In this document: in pieces, positions 57,026 to 64,000 of the stretch
How positions within the stretch are numbered: the stretch's first letter is position 1
Layout: every line of letters begins with the position of its first letter
Notes under the pieces: generated by a model
What the model was told of the DNA's origin: nothing
Database searches by the model: none
Seen by the model: the letters and a program-made list of their open reading frames with translations, nothing else
Program-made: the position numbers and the translations under genes
Assembly: GCF_011306175.1 (NCBI RefSeq)
Contig: NZ_CP049913.1
Coordinates: 496,001-560,000 of the forward strand
DNA length: 64,000 nucleotides
Origin: Vibrio sp. HDW18
GTDB taxonomy: Bacteria > Pseudomonadota > Gammaproteobacteria > Enterobacterales > Vibrionaceae
Reading direction: 5' to 3'

Positions 57026-59677
57026 TTATTTCAGCGAAGTCACTCGGCTGGTACGCTCACCGGTTGCCGATACCGAGCGGATCCAAACTTCTCCCGCTAC
57101 GGCTGGCGCTTGTTGTGCGTCATAATTCAACCAAGTTTGACCATCCAATGAGTATTGCAGCGCGACACCAGGGAACTGAACGTTCATGGCCAAATGACCG
57201 TTCTCGATCTTCGCACCCGGAACAGGGAGGCGGTAATCAATGCCTGCTTTCTCAAGTTTAGCCAGCTCACGTTGACCGATCACGTTAGCAAAACGGTTCC
57301 AATCCGCATTAAGTGCTTTATGGTTGACACGTTGGGTCTGTTGTGAGTATTCAACCCCTACTTTATAGCTGTTTTCCCACTCAGCACGGTGCCATGCACG
57401 CTCAGCGGCAGCAAGAACACGTGGGAACACCATGTACTCATATTGCTCATCGGTACGTACCGTCTCTGACCAAAGCTGAGCTGACAAGCCGTAGAAAGGC
57501 TTACCTTTCACTTCGCCTTTGCCGCTGAAACCATTGCCATCACGATCCAATGAAGTCTCTGCGTTTTGTGGTAAGTTTTCTGGTGCAAAACCAAACATCT
57601 TACGTGTATCAGTTGCACGAGTTGCCCAGTAGTAACCGCGCTCTTTCGGATCCACTTCATAAGGCATATCCATGTAGACATAATCTGGGTTAGAGATGAT
57701 CACATCGTAACCTTTCTCTGCCCACTCATACGCAGAGGCAGAGCCGCCCCAGTACAAGACATCCCAGAAGTTAACGCGGGTCGTTTCCGTTGCGAACGCT
57801 TGTTCACCCTCGCTGTACTTCAAGCCATCTTGCCAAGCTTGGAAGTTAGGAATCCCTTTCTCGGCCACCAACTTAGACACTTGCTCACCAAAGTAGCTTG
57901 GTAAGTGACCAAAATCGCTTACCGTGCCATTAGCAATCAAGTTTTGACACTGTGGTGAGCGGGCAAATGGCTTATCTTGCTTGCTCAGATCCAAGTTACC
58001 TTTCCAACTGACTGGCTCTTGGCTATTCACATCTTGGAAACCAGCACCGAGTTTGATGTTTTTCGCTTCATCGCCACCGAAGTGCCAAGTAGTCAATGGC
58101 ATACCCGCTTCTTGGTGCATCGCCGCGACTTCTGTGATCACTTTATCAACAAAGCGTTTTGACGAATCCAAACATGGGTTGATAAAGCTCATGCGATCGT
58201 AAAACTGTACAGTGGTGACATTCGAAGTATCTTGCGGATCAAGCAGGCGGAACTCATTGGCTGCCGCTTCATCGCCTTGTTGCATCAAACGTTGGTAGCG
58301 AGCCTCCATCGAGACTAATGCAGCGCGAGCGTGGGCTGGCATATCAATTTCTGGGATCACTTCAATATGGCGCGCTTTAGCGTACTGTAGGATCTCCACA
58401 TAATCTTGCTTGGTGAAATAGCCAGAACCAAAGTTATCGCTTGTTGGACCAGAACCTAGCTGTGGCAGTACACATTCGGTTTCGCTCAGGTCGAAACAGC
58501 GCTGCGCACCAATATCAGTTAACTCTGGCAAGCCAGGGATTTCAAGACGCCAGCCTTCATCATCGGTCAAGTGCAAATGCAGCTTGTTCATTTTGTACGC
58601 GGCCATCTGCTCTAAGGTCGCAAGAATCGCTTGTTTAGAGTGAAAGTTACGTGCCACGTCGACCATCACACCACGATAAGCAAAGCGTGGCGCATCGACA
58701 ATTTCAACTTTAGGCAGTTGGCTCGCATTGGCCATATCGACTAAACCAAGCAGTGATTGCATGGCATAAAACGCGCCAGCTTGGTCAAAGGCGGTGACTT
58801 TAATTTGCTTGTCGGTAATGGCTAAACGGTAAGCACCAGACTTGGCCAGATCACCTTTGAATGTTTTCGGGCTGATCGCGATTTGAGTCGGTAACACCCC
58901 TTTTAGGTTGACACCCAGCAGCTCCGCACGTGCATTGAGCGCCTTAGTTTGCTCGGCATCAAACGCTTGGCTTGGCAGCGCAATCCCTTTGGCAATCGAT
59001 ACTGATCCGGATTGGGTTTTTACTTGTAGTGGAGTTGGGATCAGCGCGCTCGCAACATCTTGCATCGCTACATCACTGTTCTTTTCAAAGCGAGATACCG
59101 CTTGAGCAAACACGTTGTTATCACTTGGCGTACGCTTAAGATTTTCGCCCTCAAGCCCAGAGACAAAGCTCGCCACATCTTCAGTATTCAGCGAAGCAAT
59201 CACTTTTGGTTCAGCATCAGGTGCGGTCACAAAAGCACCTGGCATAAAGTCGGTATCAAACAGTGTCCAGTATTCGCCAATCAGCGGTAACGTCACTGTT
59301 TCACCAGCAGCAAAGCCAGCAAATTTTTCGGTCGGCTCCAGTTTGTGCAGGTCGCCGGTGACACGAGTAATTTTGAACTGATCGTTGCCCACATCGAGGA
59401 TAAGACGAATGCTGTGGAAATAAATCGCCCAATCTTTTGAGTTAACTGCTTCACCGCGATTGACCAAAGTCATATTAACTTGGTTACAAGAGGCCCACTC
59501 CGCTTCCAGAGTTTGACAAGCAAGGCCATTATCCGCGCCATGATTGTCAATCACCTGATAACGAACATCGAGATTGTTGGCCAGAGCATTGACCACATCT
59601 TGTGGTGAAGAGGTAGTTAGCGCACAGCCACTTAATGAGGCGAGTACTGCGAGAGAGATAAGACTCTTGTTCAACAT
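57026..59677 (-). CDS. chb: GH20 beta-N-acetylhexosaminidase (chitobiase), lipoprotein
   Basis: The 883-residue enzyme splits chitin oligosaccharides to GlcNAc. It has a lipobox in VLASLSGCALTTS, so it is probably anchored in the outer membrane. Domains in order are: a carbohydrate-binding CHB/HEX domain (about 30-180), a GH20b domain (about 210-330), the GH20 barrel with catalytic Asp-Glu near residues 535-536 in WHFGGDEAKN, and a C-terminal CHB_HEX_C domain (about 800-883). Length and order match Vibrio chitobiases. It stands alone with a long upstream regulatory region that has a CRP-like site, expected for a chitin gene under carbon control. Confidence 0.93.
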   Translation of the reverse strand: MLNKSLISLAVLASLSGCALTTSSPQDVVNALANNLDVRYQVIDNHGADNGLACQTLEAEWASCNQVNMTLVNRGEAVNSKDWAIYFHSIRLILDVGNDQFKITRVTGDLHKLEPTEKFAGFAAGETVTLPLIGEYWTLFDTDFMPGAFVTAPDAEPKVIASLNTEDVASFVSGLEGENLKRTPSDNNVFAQAVSRFEKNSDVAMQDVASALIPTPLQVKTQSGSVSIAKGIALPSQAFDAEQTKALNARAELLGVNLKGVLPTQIAISPKTFKGDLAKSGAYRLAITDKQIKVTAFDQAGAFYAMQSLLGLVDMANASQLPKVEIVDAPRFAYRGVMVDVARNFHSKQAILATLEQMAAYKMNKLHLHLTDDEGWRLEIPGLPELTDIGAQRCFDLSETECVLPQLGSGPTSDNFGSGYFTKQDYVEILQYAKARHIEVIPEIDMPAHARAALVSMEARYQRLMQQGDEAAANEFRLLDPQDTSNVTTVQFYDRMSFINPCLDSSKRFVDKVITEVAAMHQEAGMPLTTWHFGGDEAKNIKLGAGFQDVNSQEPVSWKGNLDLSKQDKPFARSPQCQNLIANGTVSDFGHLPSYFGEQVSKLVAEKGIPNFQAWQDGLKYSEGEQAFATETTRVNFWDVLYWGGSASAYEWAEKGYDVIISNPDYVYMDMPYEVDPKERGYYWATRATDTRKMFGFAPENLPQNAETSLDRDGNGFSGKGEVKGKPFYGLSAQLWSETVRTDEQYEYMVFPRVLAAAERAWHRAEWENSYKVGVEYSQQTQRVNHKALNADWNRFANVIGQRELAKLEKAGIDYRLPVPGAKIENGHLAMNVQFPGVALQYSLDGQTWLNYDAQQAPAVAGEVWIRSVSATGERTSRVTSLK

Positions 59678-59966
59678 AATAGTTACCCTAAATTAGTGAA
59701 TGATGATGAGTGCTCTGCCTGCACCCAATCTCAAAACGACATCAGCCAATGGCTTTACCTTAAATTCAGGCATATTTAGCGGCACTTTTTTCTAAGCGCA
59801 AAATTAATCCTTTACGCCAGTGATCTTGTTCAAACTTTACAAATTGACATCAAAATAAAAATCAATATTGTCAATAACATACAAACATCGTCAAAAACGG
59901 AACTTCATTTTTGACGAGTTTTACTTAACCTAGATCACACTTTAAAATCTCATCCCCATGCAAAAT

Positions 59967-59982
59967 AGTGAGCCAAATCACA
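59967..59982 (-). promoter_or_regulatory. Candidate CRP site
   Basis: AGTGAGCCAAATCACA matches the TGTGA-N6-TCACA consensus with exact spacing at nine of ten bases. It lies about 290 bases before the hexosaminidase start. V. cholerae chitin genes are known to be under CRP/carbon control, but this site is inference. Confidence 0.5.
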
Positions 59983-60388
59983 CCTAGCGATCCAAACAAT
60001 GCGTGAAATCGCTCGAACAAATCAGTAAAACGTGATCATCATCATCATTCGCACTCCGTCAAAAACGTTAATTTAGAGCAAAAATGACGTTTTTGTCGCA
60101 ACACAAGAATGGCGATTCCACGATGCAAATACCATCATTCGCTCCACAACCACAGCGAGAACCACAATTCGGTATAGTGATATACCATTAATTTACTCGT
60201 CAACGAGTGATGATAACTAGACAGATGAGCGTATCGGCCAAGCAACAATCGCTAAATGAAAATTGCCACTAGCAAAATAACCAACTCAACAGATCTAATG
60301 GGATAGCTCTAATGCATAGCGGTGGTTGGCCGATGAAGGAACGGACCATTCGAGGTAACAGGCAGGATACAGGAAAATAAAAAGCAAA

Positions 60389-60415
60389 AAGGCCCCAGCA
60401 TAAATGCTGAGGCCT
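60389..60415 (-). terminator. tRNA-Pro terminator
   Basis: On the minus strand AAGGCCTCAGCAT and ATGCTGGGGCCTT pair with one G-T and are followed by TTTTGCTTTTT, seven bases past the tRNA end. Confidence 0.82.
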
Positions 60416-60421
60416 TAAATA

Positions 60422-60498
<77 letters not shown>

Positions 60499-60509
60499 GA
60501 ACGTTGGGT

Positions 60510-60537
60510 ATATTACTCGTTATGATTAGAAGCGCAA
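60510..60537 (-). promoter_or_regulatory. tRNA-Pro promoter
   Basis: On the minus strand TTGCGC, a 16-base spacer and TAATAT, with the start expected a few bases before the tRNA. Confidence 0.65.
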
Positions 60538-60838
60538 CCCTTATGGTGATACTTTCTGTGCAAGTCAGCGCGTTTGCTCAAAAGTTCAGCACTACAGTGC
60601 AAGCTAGTGGGTTGAGACTTAATTTTCAGCCCATAATAATAGCAAAGGATTGGACAATCATCTTACAGACCACCATTTAGCTACAAGCTGGTACTGAACA
60701 CCGAAAAATCCCCCACCATCAATAACACACTAAACTTAAGCAGAAACGTCTTGGCTACACGACTAAAGCTGCTAGAATGCGCGGATTTTGTGCAGCAGAT
60801 GCTGCACCACCATCCGTTGTGAAACGTGAGGAAATTGT
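60538..60838. other. Intergenic region before rluF (301 bp)
   Basis: I see only the rluF promoter zone (a TAGAAT -10 candidate at 60773-60778) and the GTGAGGAAATTG ribosome site. A short ORF at 60471-60680 overlaps the tRNA and is not credible. Confidence 0.5.
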
Positions 60839-61840
60839 ATGTCGCAACCCACCGAAAAACGCCTGAACAAATTCATTAGTGAAACGGGCTACTGCTCACG
60901 CCGAGAAGCAGACAAACTGATTGAACAAGGCCGAGTGACGCTAAATGGCTTCCCCCCACAAGTGGGCAGTAAAGTCACTGAGCAAGATGAGATCTGTATT
61001 GATGGCAAACCGCTACGAGCCAAAGAGCGTCCGATCTATATCGCACTAAATAAACCAACCGGGATCACTTGTACTACCGAGCGTGATATTGCCGGTAATA
61101 TTGTCGATTTCATTGGCCACCGTAAACGTATTTTCCCAATTGGCCGCTTGGATAAGCCTTCTGATGGATTAATTTTCCTAACCAATGATGGCGATATCGT
61201 CAATAAAATTCTACGCGCCGGCAATCACCACGAGAAAGAGTATGTGGTGCGCGTAGATAAGATGATCACCGCTGAATTTATCCAGCAGATGTCGGCGGGC
61301 GTCAACATCCTCGATACTATTACCCTGCCGTGTAAAGTCACCCAAGAAACGCCTTATTCGTTTCGGATCGTGCTGACCCAAGGGCTTAACCGCCAAATTC
61401 GCCGTATGTGTGAAGCATTAGGCTATGAGGTGTTTAAACTACGGCGGGTACGGATCATGAACATCACCTTAGATGGGATCCCGAACGGAAAATGGCGCTA
61501 TTTAACCGAAACGGAAGTGAGCGAAATTCTGGCGATGTGTGAAGGCTCAAGTGGTACTGAAGAAGCATCTCAAGTCGCCTCAAATGGTGACGTAATTAAA
61601 CGCGCCACCGATGCCAAACTGTTTGATAGTCGAGATGCAAATCGTGAATCGAAAGCACGCCGCAATCCAAAAACCTATCACGGTAACAATGCCCAACAAT
61701 TTCGCCATGCGCCAAACTCGAAAAAAGCGCAGCACCGTCCAGAGCGCGCAACGACAACGCATGCCAGCGGTAACAGTTCCAACCCAACCAAACCCACACC
61801 ACGTACTGGGGGTACTTTGAGCCTAAGAAAGTCCAAATAA
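60839..61840 (+). CDS. rluF: RluF, 23S rRNA pseudouridine synthase
   Basis: The 333-residue protein has an S4 RNA-binding domain ([20 protein letters not shown], residues about 8-45). The RsuA-type catalytic motif [17 protein letters not shown] has the active Asp at residue 105. The core [20 protein letters not shown] fits the RluF/RsuA subfamily. RluF modifies U2604 (E. coli numbering) in 23S rRNA. The last 100 residues are basic, Asn/Arg/Lys-rich and disordered, longer than in E. coli RluF, and probably bind RNA. Confidence 0.9.
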   Translation: MSQPTEKRLNKFISETGYCSRREADKLIEQGRVTLNGFPPQVGSKVTEQDEICIDGKPLRAKERPIYIALNKPTGITCTTERDIAGNIVDFIGHRKRIFPIGRLDKPSDGLIFLTNDGDIVNKILRAGNHHEKEYVVRVDKMITAEFIQQMSAGVNILDTITLPCKVTQETPYSFRIVLTQGLNRQIRRMCEALGYEVFKLRRVRIMNITLDGIPNGKWRYLTETEVSEILAMCEGSSGTEEASQVASNGDVIKRATDAKLFDSRDANRESKARRNPKTYHGNNAQQFRHAPNSKKAQHRPERATTTHASGNSSNPTKPTPRTGGTLSLRKSK

Positions 61841-61861
61841 CTCGTCATGTACCACGAACAC

Positions 61862-61891
61862 AACCAAGGGAAGCCATGGCTTCCCTTGGTT
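61862..61891. terminator. Bidirectional terminator between rluF and upp
   Basis: AACCAAGGGAAGCC and GGCTTCCCTTGGTT form a 30-base near-perfect palindrome between convergent genes, with TTATATT after it on the plus strand. Confidence 0.85.
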
Positions 61892-61950
61892 TATATTCGA
61901 GACTAATCCAAGATTCAGTGGAGCATTGTTAACTCAACCCGTTGATAGGA

Positions 61951-62577
61951 TTACTTGGTGCCAAAAATCTTATCGCCTGCGTCACCGAGTCCCGGAACGA
62001 TATAACCCTTATCATTGAGCTTTTCATCAATCGCTGCGGTATACAGTTCAACATCCGGGTGAGCTTTTTCTAATGCAGCAATCCCTTCTGGTGCCGCGAC
62101 CAGCACCAGCACTTTGATCTGCTGACAACCTTTCTCTTTTAGTAGATCAATGGTGGCAATCATCGAACCACCGGTAGCCAGCATAGGGTCAACCACCAGT
62201 GCAATACGCTCTTCAATGTTCGAAGCCAGTTTATTAAAGTAAGGAACCGGCTCAAGAGTCTCTTCATCACGATAGATCCCAACTACGCTGATCCGCGCGC
62301 TAGGAATGTGCTCTAAAACACCATCCATCATGCCAAGACCCGCACGCAAAATCGGCACCACAGTGACTTTCTTGCCTTTGATTTGATCCACTTCAACTGG
62401 ACCATTCCAGCCCTCGATCGTCACTTTTTCAGTTTCAAAGTCAGACGTTGCTTCATAAGTCAGCAGGCTGCCAACCTCGGTCGCCAGCTCGCGAAAACGC
62501 TTAGTGCTAATGTCGCCTTCACGCATCAGGCCAAGTTTGTGTTTTACAAGAGGGTGCTTAACTTCAACAATTTTCAT
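61951..62577 (-). CDS. upp: Upp, uracil phosphoribosyltransferase
   Basis: Upp makes UMP from uracil and PRPP. The 208-residue protein has the PRPP loop [20 protein letters not shown] and the flexible-loop region [21 protein letters not shown] chose the ATG at 62577, which has a GGAG site and gives the E. coli length; the Met at 62595 adds six residues. It diverges from purM. uraA, its operon partner in E. coli, is elsewhere in the window (13736). Confidence 0.96.
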   Translation of the reverse strand: MKIVEVKHPLVKHKLGLMREGDISTKRFRELATEVGSLLTYEATSDFETEKVTIEGWNGPVEVDQIKGKKVTVVPILRAGLGMMDGVLEHIPSARISVVGIYRDEETLEPVPYFNKLASNIEERIALVVDPMLATGGSMIATIDLLKEKGCQQIKVLVLVAAPEGIAALEKAHPDVELYTAAIDEKLNDKGYIVPGLGDAGDKIFGTK

Positions 62578-62664
62578 GTCCAACTCCGGCTTCATTAATT
62601 TAAACCTGCGGATTATACACTGATTTATGGATTTTTTTCGATGCTAAAACCGGATAAAAACCTT

Positions 62665-62680
62665 ACGCAAACGTTTTCCT
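62665..62680 (+). promoter_or_regulatory. PurR box upstream of purM
   Basis: ACGCAAACGTTTTCCT matches the E. coli PurR consensus ANGCAANCGNTTNCNT at every specified base. It lies 64 bases before the purM start and just upstream of a TAGAAT -10 candidate (62698-62703). It could also influence divergent upp. Confidence 0.85.
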
Positions 62681-62743
62681 TTTTGTTTTAAGCCCTGTAG
62701 AATAGCGCCGTTTTCATATCCAACTAGACCGAGGAACTTCCCC

Positions 62744-63784
62744 GTGAACGGTAATAATCCATCTCTCAGCTATAAAGATGCAGGTGTCGATATTGATGCA
62801 GGTAATGCACTCGTTGAACGAATTAAAGGTGCAGTGAAGCGTACCCGTCGCCCTGAAGTTATGGGTGGCCTAGGCGGTTTTGGCGCACTGTGTGAGCTAC
62901 CAACCAAATATAAACATCCTGTTTTAGTCTCTGGTACAGACGGCGTAGGCACCAAATTGCGTCTCGCACTGGATATGAAAAAACATGACACCATCGGTGT
63001 CGATCTGGTCGCCATGTGTGTCAATGACTTGATCGTACAAGGCGCAGAGCCCCTGTTCTTCCTCGATTATTATGCGACCGGCAAACTGGATGTCGATACT
63101 GCCGCAGAAGTGATTACTGGGATTGCCGATGGCTGTTTACAAGCGGGTTGTGCACTGATTGGTGGCGAAACCGCAGAAATGCCGGGCATGTACGAAGGCG
63201 AAGATTACGATGTGGCTGGCTTTTGCGTCGGCGTGGTGGAAAAAGAAGCGATCATCGATGGCAGCAAAGTACAAATCGGTGATGCACTGATCGCGGTTGG
63301 CTCAAGCGGCCCACACTCTAATGGTTACTCCTTAGTACGTAAGATTTTAGAAGTCTCTAAAGCCGATAAGAATGAGCTGTTGGCAGGCAAAACCATTGGT
63401 GAGCACTTACTTGCACCTACTAAGATTTATATCAAATCAGGCCTAAAACTGATCGCCGAACATGACATTCACGCCATCTCACACATTACTGGTGGCGGCT
63501 TCTGGGAAAATATTCCTCGCGTGCTGCCGGAAGGCACCAAAGCGGTGATCGATGGTAACAGCTGGGAATGGCCAGTAATTTTCCAATGGCTACAACAAAA
63601 AGGTAATGTCACCACCCATGAAATGTACCGCACTTTCAACTGTGGGGTTGGCCTCATCATTGCACTGCCCAAAGCACAAGCACAAGCGGCCGTCGCTCTG
63701 CTGCAAGCCGAAGGCGAAAACGCTTGGGTGATCGGTGAAATCGCAGCCGCGCATGGAGATCAAGCACAGGTAGAGATCAACTAA
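62744..63784 (+). CDS. purM: PurM, phosphoribosylaminoimidazole synthetase (AIR synthase)
   Basis: PurM makes AIR from FGAM and ATP in purine synthesis. The 346-residue protein starts with GTG ([20 protein letters not shown]). It has the ATP-binding blocks [35 protein letters not shown] and [20 protein letters not shown], then [16 protein letters not shown]. It is very similar to V. cholerae PurM as I recall it. purN follows two bases later. Confidence 0.96.
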   Translation: MNGNNPSLSYKDAGVDIDAGNALVERIKGAVKRTRRPEVMGGLGGFGALCELPTKYKHPVLVSGTDGVGTKLRLALDMKKHDTIGVDLVAMCVNDLIVQGAEPLFFLDYYATGKLDVDTAAEVITGIADGCLQAGCALIGGETAEMPGMYEGEDYDVAGFCVGVVEKEAIIDGSKVQIGDALIAVGSSGPHSNGYSLVRKILEVSKADKNELLAGKTIGEHLLAPTKIYIKSGLKLIAEHDIHAISHITGGGFWENIPRVLPEGTKAVIDGNSWEWPVIFQWLQQKGNVTTHEMYRTFNCGVGLIIALPKAQAQAAVALLQAEGENAWVIGEIAAAHGDQAQVEIN

Positions 63785-63786
63785 TC

Positions 63787-64000
63787 ATGAAAAGCATTGT
63801 TGTTTTAATTTCGGGAAACGGAACCAATCTACAGGCGATCATGGATGCTTGTGAAACCAGTATTCAAGGTGGCAAAGTAACGGCTGTGTTTTCCAATAAA
63901 GCAACAGCTTACGGTTTAGAACGCGCCAAACAGGCTGGCGCTGCCACCTGTTTTATTGCTCCTCAAGCTTATCCAACCCGCGATGCCTTTGATGACGCAT
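63787..64000 (+). CDS. purN: PurN, phosphoribosylglycinamide formyltransferase (5' part)
   Basis: The first 71 residues are present (MKSIVVLISGNGTNLQAIMD, then VTAVFSNKATAYGLERAKQA), including the GNGTNLQAI phosphate-binding loop of GAR transformylase. The catalytic Asn-His-Asp residues lie beyond the window edge. It starts two bases after purM and shares its PurR-controlled promoter. Confidence 0.95.
   Translation, partial: MKSIVVLISGNGTNLQAIMDACETSIQGGKVTAVFSNKATAYGLERAKQAGAATCFIAPQAYPTRDAFDDA

Larger units (their letters stand above)
59678..60421. other. Regulatory region upstream of the hexosaminidase gene (744 bp, no gene)
   Basis: I see no credible ORF. Direct and inverted copies of CGTCAAAAACG occur at 59889-59899, 59907-59915 (inverted), 60058-60068 and 60087-60098 (inverted), with two forming possible 9 bp hairpins. 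A CRP-like site is at 59967-59982, and small inverted repeats GGTATA/TATACC (60171-60186) and ACTCG/CGAGT (60195-60208) follow. The right end holds the tRNA-Pro terminator. Confidence 0.6.

Noticed and set aside
60300..60375. Possible second ERIC-like fragment (GATGAAGGAACGGACC)
   Set aside because: Only a few core bases match and neither ERIC end is present.

Overview
The window is a stretch of gammaproteobacterial chromosome that I read as chromosome I of a Vibrio of the cholerae group. The support is V. cholerae-like sequence in Pth, PurM and both flagellins, an H-ring (FlgO/FlgP/FlgT) flagellar set typical of sheathed polar flagella, sigma-54 driven flagellar promoters, and a gene order that runs parallel to V. 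cholerae chromosome I as I remember it. The vibF-viuB-viuA siderophore genes that V. cholerae N16961 carries between flgT and ompA are absent. This fits V. mimicus or another close relative better than V. cholerae itself, but it is inference. Almost everything here is core genome; I see no prophage, integron, CRISPR array, transposase or defence island.

Layout: 0-7 kb holds an yffB-dapE-(M15 peptidase)-(DUF2897) run, an ERIC element, and bamC-dapA facing away from gcvR-bcp. 7-18 kb holds a chemoreceptor, perM-tusA-like, bepA-arsC, a DUF2066 gene, uraA, ybaK and ushA. 17.6-27.5 kb has two divergent housekeeping operons, hemA-prfA-prmC-sirB2-sirB1-kdsA and lolB-ispE-prs, followed by pth-ychF. 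27.7-29.3 kb is a 14-gene tRNA array (3 Met, 3 Leu-CAG, 4 Gln, 4 Leu-TAG) built by tandem duplication.

29.5-50 kb is a large flagellar/chemotaxis region: flaC, flaA, flgKL, flgBCDEFGHIJ, cheVR, flgA, flgMN, flgPO and flgT. Promoter-like sites divide it into a sigma-54 tier (flgB, flgK, flaA, flgO) and a sigma-28 tier (flaC, flgM). This matches the known V. cholerae hierarchy in which FlrC/sigma-54 builds the hook-basal body and FliA/sigma-28 follows after FlgM export.

50-64 kb holds an orphan protein gene, ompA, gltX, a CueR-type copper promoter driving copA-copG, a secreted GH20 hexosaminidase with a 744 bp regulatory region upstream, tRNA-Pro, rluF, upp, and purM-purN behind a PurR box.

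The most notable anomalies are two single-base frameshifts. One is in dapE, and removes the C-terminal zinc-ligand segment of a normally essential enzyme. The other is in copA, within the third metal-binding domain. Both lie at G-runs, so assembly or base-calling error is a serious alternative to true mutation. I found no clearly new biological system. The best non-standard leads are the recent tRNA-unit duplication, the repeat-rich region upstream of the hexosaminidase gene, the stacked hairpins between flgE and flgF, and the empty siderophore locus.
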